Source: JBCBTD01 sp039818825 (GTDB lineage: Bacteria > Pseudomonadota > Alphaproteobacteria > Geminicoccales > Geminicoccaceae). Taken from it: DNA of 64,000 nucleotides. The notes beneath the pieces are model-generated. The model saw only the letters and a program-made list of their open reading frames with translations. It was not told where the DNA came from and ran no database searches. The stretch covers positions 1-64,000 of the forward strand of contig JBCBTD010000016.1 in NCBI GenBank assembly GCA_039818825.1, in the 5' to 3' direction. Shown in pieces: positions 18,018-28,106 of the stretch (the stretch's first letter is position 1; each line of letters begins with the position of its first letter). The position numbers and the translations under genes are program-made.

Positions 18018-18032
18018 TGGCACGGCGGTTGC
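18018..18032 (+). promoter_or_regulatory. sigma-54 (RpoN) type promoter for flgFGAH
   Basis: TGGCACG at 18018-18024, four bases, then TTGC at 18029-18032 match the -24/-12 consensus TGGCACG-N4-TTGC exactly, with the preceding T also fitting. Predicted transcription would start near 18044, about 25 bp before flgF. Flagellar rod and hook genes are often sigma-54 dependent in alphaproteobacteria (FlbD-type activators). No activator site was identified. Confidence 0.75.
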
Positions 18033-18069
18033 GCAGGGTGGGCCGACACTTCGATGTGAGCCCGAGCCG

Positions 18070-18792
18070 ATGGATGCCCCGAGCTATGTTGCCCTCAGCC
18101 GCCAACTGGGTCTCGAACGCCAGCTTGCGGTGATCGCCAACAACATCGCCAATGCCAACACCACCGGCTACCTCGCCGACGACATGTCGTTCGAGGCGGT
18201 GCGCCAGCGCGCCAGCCGTCGGGTCGAGGTCGCCTACGTCCAGGACCTGACCGTGCGGCCGGACCTGACGGAAGGCGAGCTCGTCGGCACCGGCGGGATC
18301 TTCGACTTCGGCATCGCCGGCGACGGCTTCTTCGCCGTCGAGACCCCCGGCGGCACCCGCTACACGCGGGCCGGCCACTTCCGTCTCGACGAAGACAACC
18401 AGCTGGTCACCTGGGACGGCCATCCGGTGCTCGACACCGGCGACGCGCCCATCGTCCTGCCAGCCGACAACAGTCGCCTGCAGGTCGCCGGCGACGGCAC
18501 GCTGTCGATCGACGACGAGGTCGTCGGTCAGATGCAGCGCGCACGGTTCGCCGATCCTGGGCTCTTGGAGCGCGAGGGGGCGATGCTGTTCCGCTCTGAC
18601 GAACGGCCGACCGCCGCCACCGACGCCCAGGTCAGCCAGGGCATGTTGGAGGCATCGAACGTCGAGCCGGTGCTCGCCATGACGGCGATGCTCGAGACCA
18701 CCCGGGCGTTCGAAGCCACCCAAAAGCTGATCGAAGCCCAGCACGACCTGACCCGCCAAGCCGTCGAGCGCCTGCTCGACACCAAGAGCTGA
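18070..18792 (+). CDS. flgF: flagellar basal-body rod protein FlgF
   Basis: A 240-aa proximal rod protein exported by the flagellar type III system. The N-terminal rod signature is LAVIANNIANANTTGYLADDM; the central IAGDGFFAVETPGGTRYTRAGHF and the C-terminal VSQGMLEASNVEPVLAMTAM are typical of FlgF/FlgG. The N terminus MDAPSYVALSRQ supports the ATG at 18070, although the frame is open to 17974. No strong Shine-Dalgarno is seen. It is the first gene behind the sigma-54 promoter and is followed by flgG after 12 bp. Confidence 0.93.
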   Translation: MDAPSYVALSRQLGLERQLAVIANNIANANTTGYLADDMSFEAVRQRASRRVEVAYVQDLTVRPDLTEGELVGTGGIFDFGIAGDGFFAVETPGGTRYTRAGHFRLDEDNQLVTWDGHPVLDTGDAPIVLPADNSRLQVAGDGTLSIDDEVVGQMQRARFADPGLLEREGAMLFRSDERPTAATDAQVSQGMLEASNVEPVLAMTAMLETTRAFEATQKLIEAQHDLTRQAVERLLDTKS

Positions 18793-18804
18793 GGAGCCAC
18801 ACCC

Positions 18805-19590
18805 ATGCGCGCCCTGAACGTCGCCGCCACCGGCATGATGGCCCAGCAGTTGTTCCTGGAGACCATCTCCAACAACATCGCGAACATGACGACGACCGGC
18901 TACAAGCGCCGCCGTCCCGAGTTCCAGGACCTGCTTTACCAGAGCGAGCGGCGGATCGGCGCCAAGACCTCGGACAGTGGCACCGTCGTCCCTGCGGGCG
19001 TGCAGATCGGCCTCGGCGTGAAGCCGGCAGCGGTCTACCGCCTGCACGAACAGGGCGATTTGCAGGGGACCAGCAACCCGCTCGACATCGCGGTGCAGGG
19101 CGACGGCTTCTTCATCGTCGACCTGCCGGACGGCGACCTGGCCTATACCCGCAGCGGCCACTTCCAGCGCAGCAACGAGAGCCTGCTGGTCACCGCCGAC
19201 GGCTACACCGTCAGCCCCGGGATCACGATCCCCGAGGAGGCCATCGACATCACGATCAACGCCGAAGGCGTCGTCGAGATCAAGCTGCAGGGCGAGGTCG
19301 ACACCATCGAGGTCGGGCGGCTGGAACTGGCGACCTTCGTCAACCCGGCAGGTTTGGAAGCGGTCGGCAACAACCTGCTGCTGGAGACCACCGCCAGCGG
19401 TCCGGCCAACATCGATACCCCAGGCAACGAGCAGACCGGCACGCTGCTGCAAGGCTTCGTCGAAAGCTCGAACGTCGATCCGGTCACCGAGATGACGATG
19501 ATGATCACCGCGCAGCGGGCTTACGAGCTTAACTCGAAAGTCATCACTGCCAGCGATGAGATGATGGCGTCGGTCACTCGCTTGAGGTGA
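18805..19590 (+). CDS. flgG: flagellar basal-body distal rod protein FlgG
   Basis: A 261-aa distal rod protein. MRALNVAATGMMAQQLFLE and ISNNIANMTTTGYKRRR are the canonical N terminus, followed by FQDLLYQ, VQGDGFFIVDLPDGDLAYTRSGHF and the C-terminal LLQGFVESSNVDPVTEMTMMI and QRAYELNSKVI. Length equals the usual 260-262 residues. GAGGAG precedes the ATG. It is the second gene of flgFGAH, and the stop is followed after 3 bp by flgA. Confidence 0.97.
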   Translation: MRALNVAATGMMAQQLFLETISNNIANMTTTGYKRRRPEFQDLLYQSERRIGAKTSDSGTVVPAGVQIGLGVKPAAVYRLHEQGDLQGTSNPLDIAVQGDGFFIVDLPDGDLAYTRSGHFQRSNESLLVTADGYTVSPGITIPEEAIDITINAEGVVEIKLQGEVDTIEVGRLELATFVNPAGLEAVGNNLLLETTASGPANIDTPGNEQTGTLLQGFVESSNVDPVTEMTMMITAQRAYELNSKVITASDEMMASVTRLR

Positions 19591-19593
19591 GCC

Positions 19594-20316
19594 ATGCGAC
19601 GCCTGGTTGTCGCGATCCCGTTTTTCTTTCTGGTCTTGGTCGGCGCCGCTGGCGGCGCCGATCTGACCTTGGAGCCTGGTCAACCCCTGGTTGCCCAAGG
19701 CCTGGAACGGCTGCTGGCCGAACCGCTCGCCGACGCCGTCGGCGCCGAGGCGGTAGAAGTCCGCACCACGGCCCCAGCTCTTCCCCTCAGCAACCCGTAC
19801 CGCCAAACCGCCAAGCTCACGCTCGCCAACCTCCGTCTGGAACCGGGCGACCGGTTCAGCGCCGTCATCAGCATCGACGTCGGCGATGCAGCATCCTTGG
19901 ACCTTGCGGTTGCCGGCGAGCACCGGCGGCTGGTGGCGGTGCTGGTCCCGGCGCGTGCGATCGCCAAGGGCGAAACGCTGGCGGCCGACGCCTTGGAGCG
20001 GAAGCTGATGCGCCCGCAGCACGTCCGCGCCGACTGGGTGCTGGAGACGAAAGAGCTTGTGGGAATGGAAACGCGACGCCGGCTGGTCGAGGGTCGACCG
20101 ATCCGCGACGGCAGCATCGGCCGGCCGTTGACGATCCGCCGCGGCGACCGCGTGACCCTACTCTACGAAAACGGCGCGCTCCGACTGGAGCTGCCGGGCG
20201 AAGCGCGCGCCGACGGGCGTCTCGGCGATCGTATCGCCGTCCGCAACCGCGCCGGAACGTTGGTCGAGGGTGCCGTCGTTGCCCCCGGCAGAATCGAGGT
20301 GGAGCCAATCCGATGA
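19594..20316 (+). CDS. flgA: flagellar P-ring assembly chaperone FlgA
   Basis: A 240-aa periplasmic chaperone for P-ring (FlgI) polymerisation. A signal peptide occupies about residues 1-22 (VVAIPFFFLVLVGAAGGA). The C-terminal SAF-like domain carries VPARAIAKGETLAADALE, the LVGMETRRRLVEGRPI motif and IRRGDRVTLLYENGALRL, typical of FlgA. GAGGTGA sits before the ATG. The stop overlaps the flgH start as ATGA, implying coupling. flgI itself is not in the window. Confidence 0.92.
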   Translation: MRRLVVAIPFFFLVLVGAAGGADLTLEPGQPLVAQGLERLLAEPLADAVGAEAVEVRTTAPALPLSNPYRQTAKLTLANLRLEPGDRFSAVISIDVGDAASLDLAVAGEHRRLVAVLVPARAIAKGETLAADALERKLMRPQHVRADWVLETKELVGMETRRRLVEGRPIRDGSIGRPLTIRRGDRVTLLYENGALRLELPGEARADGRLGDRIAVRNRAGTLVEGAVVAPGRIEVEPIR

Positions 20317-21050
20317 AGCCGATTTCGGCCATTCTCGCTGCCAGCCTTTTGGTCGGTTGCAACACCGTCGATCGGTTGCAGCAGGTCGGCAGCACGCCTC
20401 AACTGACGCCCATCCTCGATCCCGTGCGGGCAAGCGACTACCAGCCCGTGACCATGCCGATGCCGGCGACGCCGGCGCCCGGACCCGTCGCACCCAACTC
20501 ACTGTGGCGGACCGGTGCGCGAGGGTTCTTCAAGGACCAGCGCGCGCGTCAGTTGGGTGACGTGTTGACGGTCAACGTCGTCATTCAGGATCAGGCGACG
20601 CTCAACAACGAGTCCAAGCGCGGGCGGGTCAACACCCAGGACATGGGTATCGGCGGGCTGTTCGGGTTGGATGGCGTCATGGCTGCTGGGCTCAACGACG
20701 TGTTCGATCCGTCGTCGTCGGTCGGCTTGTCCAGCGAGATGGACAACAAAGGCCAGGGCTCGGTGAAACGCAAAGAGACCGTCGACCTCGACGTCGCGGC
20801 GGTGATCATCCAAACGCTGCCGAACGGCAACCTGGTCATCCATGGCCGCCAGGAGGTCCGGGTGAACTACGAGGTTCGTGAGCTGGTCGTTGCCGGCATC
20901 GTTCGGCCTGAGGACATCACGCCGAGCAACACCATCAGCCACGAAAAAATTGCCGAGCTGCGCGTGGCCTACGGCGGCCGCGGTCAGATCACGGACGTCC
21001 AACAGCCGCGCTACGGCGACCAGGTCCTCGACATCCTGCTGCCGTTCTGA
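20313..21050 (+). CDS. flgH: flagellar L-ring lipoprotein FlgH
   Basis: A 245-aa outer-membrane lipoprotein forming the L-ring. The lipobox LLVGC places the lipidated cysteine at residue 16. Conserved FlgH segments are SLWRTGARGFFKDQRARQLGDVLTV, DLDVAAVIIQTLPNGNLVIHGRQEVRVNYE, ELVVAGIVRPEDITPSNTI and the terminal VLDILLPF. The ATG at 20313 overlaps the flgA stop; the longer open frame upstream is a flgA shadow. It is the last gene of the plus-strand unit and ends 18 bp from the convergent 996-aa gene. Confidence 0.95.
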   Translation: MKPISAILAASLLVGCNTVDRLQQVGSTPQLTPILDPVRASDYQPVTMPMPATPAPGPVAPNSLWRTGARGFFKDQRARQLGDVLTVNVVIQDQATLNNESKRGRVNTQDMGIGGLFGLDGVMAAGLNDVFDPSSSVGLSSEMDNKGQGSVKRKETVDLDVAAVIIQTLPNGNLVIHGRQEVRVNYEVRELVVAGIVRPEDITPSNTISHEKIAELRVAYGGRGQITDVQQPRYGDQVLDILLPF

Positions 21051-21068
21051 GCCGGGGGGTGGCCGCCA

Positions 21069-24059
21069 TCACTGGCCTTCGAGCAGCCGGCGCGCCGCTT
21101 CCAGCGCCTCGGTGGCGGCGTCGACCGGCGCCGTGACCGGAAGCTCGGGCGGCACCGCTTCCTGTTGTGCCGTCTCGACGACGGGCTCGGGCCCAGCGCG
21201 CAGCCCCGCCGCCCGGCCCCGCAGCGGCGCGACGTCTTCGTGCTCCACGTCGTCGAGCGGTTCGAGCGCCGCCAGTGCCTGCGCCGGCACGTGACGCCGT
21301 AGCCGCAGATGTGCCAGCGCCAACCGCAGCTCGACCTCCTGGGCACGCGGGAGCGCCATCGCCAAAGCATGGACCAACAGACTGTCGGCAACGTGCAGGG
21401 CGTCGCTCTCAGCGGCGACCCGGGTGGCCAGTTCATGGAACAGGGCAGCCCGTTCTGGCCCTTCGGGAACGAGATCAGCATGGCGCTTGGTGGCGGTCAC
21501 CGCAGCGGCGAGATCGCCATCGAAGGGCGGCTCACCGCGGATCGCCGACTCCAGGAGCGCCCGGTCGCGGTCCGGCGGGCGTGACGCCAGTCCGACCGTC
21601 GGACGCCGCCGTGCCTCGGCCCAGGCATCCAGCGCTCCCGCCGCGTCGCCGGCCCGAGCCCGATAGTCGCCGAGCAACCACCAGAGCTCGGCTTCGTCCG
21701 GACGGCCGGTCCAATAGGGCAGCATGGCTTCGAGTTCGGTCGTCGCTGCCACCGGCTCCTCGCGCTCCAGGCCCAGTCCGAGCTGGGCGACCTGTGCCCG
21801 TCGCCGCACGTCGTCGTCTTCGCTCCGACCGAGCGCCGCGAGCCTCGCACCGGCCGCTTCGGCGTCGCCGCTTTGCGCCAACGCCTCCGCCTCGAGCAGG
21901 ACCAGTGCCGGATCCGTCACGTCGTCACCAACTTGACGGAGCAGCGCCAGGGTGATCGCGGGGGCGCCGGCGTGCAGTGCCGCGCGGCCCGCCTCGTGGG
22001 CAACGAGGCGGCGGAGCGGCATCGGGTAGTCGCGCCAGACCTGTCCCGAGCGGGCGAACAGCGAGCCTGCCGTCACCCAGTCGCCCGATCGCGCCGCCAG
22101 CATCGCCTGCCAGAGCGCCGGCTCCGCGTCGTCCGGATCGACGGCAGGGAGATCCAAAGCGGCCGCCTCGTGACGATCGGCCAGGACGTTGGCGACGCCG
22201 CGAAGCGCCCGCATCCGCTCACGGGCGGCGACCTCGTCGTCAAGGGCGTCGGGGTTGCCGGCCTCCAACACCGCCAAGGCCTCGAAGGGAGCTCCCTCAC
22301 CAAGCAGATGCCTGGCGAGGGCGAGGCGGCGGGCCGGCGCCGGGTGTGCGAACAGCGCCCTCGTCAGCTGCCGCCGCTCGGCCAGCGCAGCGGGGCCGTC
22401 CAGCGTTCGGCCGGCGAGGTCGATCAGGTTGCCAAGCGGCGGCGGCGGGGCGATCGGCCCGACGTCGAGCTGCGGCGTCGTGCTCGGCCCGGCCACGGCG
22501 TCCCGCCAGACTTGGCCCAACAACGTCGGCAGATAAGACTTCGATCCGCGCCGTGCGGCGTTGTAGCGGCGGACGTGCGGGTCGAGCGACGGTTGAACGT
22601 AGAGCGGCTCGCCCAGCCAGGAGTCCATGACCGTCAGCGTCGCCTCGCCGCCGTCGTGTTCGGGCGGTGTCGGCGACGGCGCGGCGGGCGCCACGTCTTG
22701 GCCGAGGACGATCCGCCAGCCCTTGGCCGAACGCTGGACCTCGACGCCGTCGATGGGACCGACCTGGAAACGAAAGACCCAGGCGCCGGCGACGTGCGCC
22801 GCGTCGACGGCGTCGGGCGCCTGGATCAGCGGCGGCGCGTCGACGGCCGCTTCCGCCACGACGAACCAGACGTCGTCACCGCGCCGAAGCGCCGCGGCCG
22901 GCACCACCGCCGGAAAGGTGATGTCCCACCCATTCTCGACACTCGTGACGATGGGGCCGGCGACCGGGGAGCCGGCAGCCGGTTCGTCATCGGCGACGTC
23001 TACGTCGTGGTCGTGATCGTGGGGCTTGGCGGTGGCATGGTCCGGCGGGGCCGGCGGCGGCGCATGTGCCGCGTCGCTCGATGGGACGGGATCGTCGGTG
23101 GCGGGTGCCGGCGATGCCGGTGGGTCCTCGTCATGCGACGGACCGACCGCCGGCTCGACGACGACCGTCGGCAGCGGTGGCAGCGAGCCGACCGATGGCT
23201 GCGGGTCGGCGGGCACTGGCTCGACGTTTGCGTCGGTGTCGTCCGGGGTCACGTCATGCCGGGTCGGCGCGGGCGCCGCCTCGGGCTCGGGCGGCGGTTC
23301 GCCGGGTGCCGCCGAGGGTGGCTGCGCCACAGCTGGAGCAGGCCCGGCATCGGGGGTGGCGTCCGCCGCAGGCACCATGTCGGCTGGGCCCGGCACCGCC
23401 GTCGGCGGTGGCGCAGGCCGGACCAGTGCTGAACCGGTGTGGTGGGCTGCGGTATTCGGCTCGGCCGGACGCGCCGTCGCGTTGGCGTCGTCGGCCTGGC
23501 GACCAGCGGCGAGCGGCGTCGTCTCGCGAGCGCTGGGGCGGAGCTGCGGAACCAGCGAGGCTAGCGCGGTCCGCCGTGTGTCCGGATCGTAGAAATCGAC
23601 GGCCAGCACCCGGTTGCCGCGCAGCTGCAGCCATTCGACACGGACCCCGTCACGGAGCCGCAAGACCAAGCCATCGGCGCCCACCTCGACGTCGCGAACC
23701 ACCCTGGCCAGGCCGCGGTCGATACGACCGGCGTCGAGCTCCGTCAGCCGATCGAACACCACGCGCACCAGTTCGTCGTCGATCTCGAAGGTGACGCCGA
23801 CCGGCGCACGCCACTCGACCGCCATCCGCCGGAAGCCCGGATGCCGGCCGAACCGGACTCGTGGCCGCTCGGGCGGCTGCTCCGTCGCAGGCTCCACCGC
23901 CCGCACCGCCGCGCTGTCCGCAGCGACGGTCCCAGCCGCCGGCAGCACCACGAGCGCCGTCGGCAACACGACGAGCGCCGCCGCCAGCAGGAGGCCGGCG
24001 GCGCAAGAAACTCCAGGTTGCGACCTAGGTCGCTCAGTCGAAGCTGGCCAACAGCGCAT
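21069..24059 (-). CDS. large secreted or periplasmic repeat protein of the flagellar/chemotaxis block
   Basis: A 996-aa protein I do not recognise by name. The ATG at 24059 overlaps the end of cheZ by 26 nt and gives a basic N terminus plus a hydrophobic segment (GLLLAAALVVLPTALVVLPA), a probable signal peptide. Next is an AMIN-like beta domain (VRFGRHPGFRRMAVEW to about residue 160), a long Pro/Ala/Asp/His-rich linker (about 170-370), a second similar beta module (about 370-460), and a C-terminal half of helical TPR-like repeats (about 555-990; LARHLLGEGAPFEALAVLE, AEALAQSGDAEAAGARLAALG). AMIN domains often bind cell envelope or outer-membrane components. Context suggests a role in flagellar envelope assembly or motility, which is inference. 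It is third in cheY-cheZ-this gene. Confidence 0.75.
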   Translation of the reverse strand: MRCWPASTERPRSQPGVSCAAGLLLAAALVVLPTALVVLPAAGTVAADSAAVRAVEPATEQPPERPRVRFGRHPGFRRMAVEWRAPVGVTFEIDDELVRVVFDRLTELDAGRIDRGLARVVRDVEVGADGLVLRLRDGVRVEWLQLRGNRVLAVDFYDPDTRRTALASLVPQLRPSARETTPLAAGRQADDANATARPAEPNTAAHHTGSALVRPAPPPTAVPGPADMVPAADATPDAGPAPAVAQPPSAAPGEPPPEPEAAPAPTRHDVTPDDTDANVEPVPADPQPSVGSLPPLPTVVVEPAVGPSHDEDPPASPAPATDDPVPSSDAAHAPPPAPPDHATAKPHDHDHDVDVADDEPAAGSPVAGPIVTSVENGWDITFPAVVPAAALRRGDDVWFVVAEAAVDAPPLIQAPDAVDAAHVAGAWVFRFQVGPIDGVEVQRSAKGWRIVLGQDVAPAAPSPTPPEHDGGEATLTVMDSWLGEPLYVQPSLDPHVRRYNAARRGSKSYLPTLLGQVWRDAVAGPSTTPQLDVGPIAPPPPLGNLIDLAGRTLDGPAALAERRQLTRALFAHPAPARRLALARHLLGEGAPFEALAVLEAGNPDALDDEVAARERMRALRGVANVLADRHEAAALDLPAVDPDDAEPALWQAMLAARSGDWVTAGSLFARSGQVWRDYPMPLRRLVAHEAGRAALHAGAPAITLALLRQVGDDVTDPALVLLEAEALAQSGDAEAAGARLAALGRSEDDDVRRRAQVAQLGLGLEREEPVAATTELEAMLPYWTGRPDEAELWWLLGDYRARAGDAAGALDAWAEARRRPTVGLASRPPDRDRALLESAIRGEPPFDGDLAAAVTATKRHADLVPEGPERAALFHELATRVAAESDALHVADSLLVHALAMALPRAQEVELRLALAHLRLRRHVPAQALAALEPLDDVEHEDVAPLRGRAAGLRAGPEPVVETAQQEAVPPELPVTAPVDAATEALEAARRLLEGQ

Positions 24060-24681
24060 CGATCTCCGCCTGGCTGTTGGCGTTGTCGGGCAATTGGGGC
24101 CCGTTGAGCAAGTGGAGATCGCAGTTCGGAGGCGGTGTTTCGACCTTTTCGGGCGAATTGACGGCACTCGGGCCAAGCGCGCCGACGAGCATGCCGATTC
24201 GCCGCTCGATGGTTTTGAGCGTGGCGATCACCTTGGTGATGCGCTGCCCGCTTATATCCTGGAAGTTGCACGCTTCGTAGATCGCGGTCACGGCCTCCTG
24301 CAACCGCTGGCCGGCTTCCCCGGAGGTCTCGGCGGCGACCGCTTCGATCGTCTCGGTGGCGTCGAGGATGCTGCCGGTCGCAGCCTCCAGATGCTGGACG
24401 ATGGCGTCGAGCTCGACGTTCGCCGTCGGAATGTGCTCTGCGGAGATATCGTCCGGGTGGATCGACCGGATCTCTTCCTTGGCGCGGCTGATGTAGCGCC
24501 CGAGCGCCGCCAGCTCCCGGTAGACGTCGCGATCGCGGAGCGACACTTCGTCGTGGAGCCGCTCCAGCAGCCGCCGGGCAAGGTCGACCAGCTCCGACAG
24601 AGGAACCGTCTCGCCATAGCGCCGATGGAGTTCTTCGAGCCGAGAGTGGAGGTCGGCTTTGCTGGTGCCGGTGCCGGGCAT
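24034..24681 (-). CDS. cheZ: CheZ-type chemotaxis phosphatase
   Basis: A 215-aa protein with long helices and the CheZ active-site stretch CNFQDISGQRITKV (aspartate and glutamine of the DxxxQ motif that dephosphorylates CheY-P). The C terminus QAEIDALLASFD is an acidic amphipathic tail like the CheY-binding tail of CheZ. GAGGAT precedes the ATG at 24681. It lies 11 bp downstream of cheY, its presumed substrate, and overlaps the next gene by 26 nt. CheZ is absent from many alphaproteobacteria that use several CheYs as phosphate sinks instead. Confidence 0.9.
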   Translation of the reverse strand: MPGTGTSKADLHSRLEELHRRYGETVPLSELVDLARRLLERLHDEVSLRDRDVYRELAALGRYISRAKEEIRSIHPDDISAEHIPTANVELDAIVQHLEAATGSILDATETIEAVAAETSGEAGQRLQEAVTAIYEACNFQDISGQRITKVIATLKTIERRIGMLVGALGPSAVNSPEKVETPPPNCDLHLLNGPQLPDNANSQAEIDALLASFD

Positions 24682-24692
24682 CGTCGTGATCC

Positions 24693-25076
24693 TCAGGCGC
24701 AGAGAACGCTGGAAATCTTGGTCCGCAGCGTCTCGGCGTTGAACGGCTTGACGATGTAGTTGTTCACGCCGGCCTCTTTCGCCGCCACCACGTTCTCGGT
24801 CTTGCTCTCGGCCGTGATCATGATGAACGGGAGGGCCTGCAGCGTGCTGTCGGCGCGGACCGCACGAAGCAGGTCGAGGCCGGTCATCGGCGCCATGTTC
24901 CAGTCCGAGATCACCAGCCCGTACGACTTCTCCTTCAGGCGAGCCAGGGCAGCGCCGCCGTCGGTGGCTTCGTCGATGTTGCTGAAGTCGAGCTGTTTCA
25001 GAAGGTTGCGGATGATCCGCAGCATCGTCTTGTAGTCGTCGACGATGAGGATGTTCAGGTTCTTGTCGAGCGTCAT
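24693..25076 (-). CDS. cheY: single-domain response regulator CheY
   Basis: A 127-aa receiver with no output domain. Acid pocket D13-D14 (ILIVDDYKTM), phospho-acceptor D58 (LVISDWNMAPMTG), the threonine in FIMITAES and the lysine in NNYIVKPFNAETL are all present, and ATDGGAAL is CheY-like. Phosphorylated CheY binds FliM. It is the first gene of the cheY-cheZ-996-aa unit; no other che genes are nearby. The 108 bp upstream show no sigma-54 or sigma-28 match by eye. Confidence 0.95.
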   Translation of the reverse strand: MTLDKNLNILIVDDYKTMLRIIRNLLKQLDFSNIDEATDGGAALARLKEKSYGLVISDWNMAPMTGLDLLRAVRADSTLQALPFIMITAESKTENVVAAKEAGVNNYIVKPFNAETLRTKISSVLCA

Positions 25077-25184
25077 GACGCGTTCCCGGTTGCGGAGGCT
25101 CTGAGGATCCCGACCGGCTTTGGCTGACGCCGCGTCGATCGAGCTTCCGCCACCCTAGGGCGCGTTGGTTAAGTCGGTGTGAAA

Positions 25185-26618
<1,434 letters not shown>

Positions 26619-26638
26619 GATCGGCCCTCCGTCGCCGC

Positions 26639-27496
26639 TCAGAGGAACCGGTCCCAAGGCGCGCCCGGCGGCGGCAACACATCGGGCGACTGGGCCGCGC
26701 TGGCCGCATCGTCGAAGACGAAGCGCGGGCTTCGGTCGGCAAACGCGATGTGGTGCAGATCGAGGGTGGTCGGTGTGAACTTGGCCACGGCGTAGGCCCC
26801 GGGCTCGTGACTGCCGAGCACGGCACCTTCGGCGCCGAACTGGAGATGGACCTGGTGCGACGTGCCGGGCAGCGTCGACACCGACACGGTTCCGCGCCGA
26901 CCGAGATACGTCCGATGGATGTGGCCGGCGAACACGTGACGCACTTGGGGCGAGGCATCGACCACACGCCAGAAGGAGAGCGGGTCCACGAGCCCGATCG
27001 CATCCATGCCGGGAATGCCACAGTCGACGGGCGGGTGGTGCATGGCGAGTGCCACCGCCCGCTCGGGTCGCATCGCCAGCACGTCCGCGAGCCAGGCGAG
27101 TCGCGTCTCGCACAGCTGGCCATGGGCAGCGCCGGGCACATGAGTGTCGAGCGTCACCAGGGAGGTACCGTCGTCATGGTCGACGACGCGCTGTATGAAG
27201 CCCGCCGGGTCGCGTGGTGCTTCGGGAAAGACCTCCACGAAGGCTTCGCGCTCGTCGTGATTGCCGATCAGGAGGGCGGTCGGGGGCGGCACGTGCTGCA
27301 GGCGTTCGCGCAGCGCGGCATAGGCCACCGGATGGCCGACATCGGTGAGGTCGCCGGTGACCAACACGACGTCGGCATCGGCGAATCGGGCGGCGAGGTG
27401 GTCGAGCGCCAGCTCCAGCTGCGCCAGCGGGTCGAGCCCGAACAGGCACCGGCCCGGCGTGACGAGATGGAGGTCGGTCAGATGGACGATCAACAC
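26639..27496 (-). CDS. calcineurin-like metallophosphoesterase (CpdA/Icc type)
   Basis: A 285-aa dinuclear-metal phosphoesterase. The ordered motifs are HLTDLH (D-x-H), VTGDLTD, LLIGNHDE, AMHHPPV and FAGHIHR, as in 3',5'-cAMP phosphodiesterase CpdA. The GTG at 27496 (MLIVHLTDLH) is five bp after the uraD stop and has AGAAGG upstream; the longer open frame is a shadow. It lies between uraD and the GlcD-like gene on the minus strand, probably one transcript. Two adenylate cyclases occur elsewhere in the window, so cAMP is a possible substrate, but this is not proven by sequence. Confidence 0.85.
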   Translation of the reverse strand: MLIVHLTDLHLVTPGRCLFGLDPLAQLELALDHLAARFADADVVLVTGDLTDVGHPVAYAALRERLQHVPPPTALLIGNHDEREAFVEVFPEAPRDPAGFIQRVVDHDDGTSLVTLDTHVPGAAHGQLCETRLAWLADVLAMRPERAVALAMHHPPVDCGIPGMDAIGLVDPLSFWRVVDASPQVRHVFAGHIHRTYLGRRGTVSVSTLPGTSHQVHLQFGAEGAVLGSHEPGAYAVAKFTPTTLDLHHIAFADRSPRFVFDDAASAAQSPDVLPPPGAPWDRFL

Positions 27497-27501
27497 CGGG
27501 C

Positions 27502-28023
27502 TTAGCCTTCTTGACGGACGAGGTCGTGGAGCCGGAATCGCGCGATCAGTGCGATCTCCTCGACGGCGTTGGCAAGTTCGACACCGACGGCGTTCGGCAG
27601 CCGATCCTCGAACGCGCGCAGCACGTCGTCCTTGGTCGAGCCTTTGACGGCGAAGACGAACGGAAAGCCGAATTTGGTGCGGTAGGCTTCGTTCAACTCC
27701 GTGAACATGACGCGTTCGGCCTCCGTCAAAAGATCGAGGCCGGCGCCGTGCTGTTCTGCCGCAGACGCGGCGGTCAAGGCACCTCGCTGGGCAAGCTTGC
27801 CGCCGAGGTCGGGGTGCGCCTCGACGACCTGGCGGCGAGTAGGCTCGTCGGCCGCGCGAAGCGCTTCGTGGAATGCCCCGACGAGCGCTTCGCGGTCGGC
27901 GAACGGCCGGGCCACGACCACTCGCTCGGCGACCCACGGACTGTGCTCCACGATGCCGCCGAACATGGCCACGAACGACGCGGGATCGAGCGCATTGACC
28001 TCGGCGAGCGTTAGAGGCGCCAT
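27502..28023 (-). CDS. uraD: OHCU decarboxylase
   Basis: A 173-aa 2-oxo-4-hydroxy-4-carboxy-5-ureidoimidazoline decarboxylase, the last step from urate to S-allantoin. Family segments are FVAMFGGIVEHSPWVAER, the catalytic histidine region VEAHPDLGGKLA, LTEAERVMFTELNEAYRTKFGFPFV and the C-terminal ANAVEEIALIARFRLHDL. AAGGA precedes the ATG at 28023. It is divergent from uraH with an 83-bp intergenic region, and heads a minus-strand unit with the phosphoesterase and GlcD-like genes. Confidence 0.95.
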   Translation of the reverse strand: MAPLTLAEVNALDPASFVAMFGGIVEHSPWVAERVVVARPFADREALVGAFHEALRAADEPTRRQVVEAHPDLGGKLAQRGALTAASAAEQHGAGLDLLTEAERVMFTELNEAYRTKFGFPFVFAVKGSTKDDVLRAFEDRLPNAVGVELANAVEEIALIARFRLHDLVRQEG

Positions 28024-28106
28024 GGCGCATTCCTTTGGCCGTCGACAACTCTTCAGGTTCCCCGCAGTCTAGCCATTCCCGAGCTTCCGGCCAGCGGGGC
28101 AGACAC

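Noticed and set aside
17866..20022. 718-aa minus-strand ORF over flgF-flgG
   Set aside because: Antisense shadow of two certain flagellar genes.
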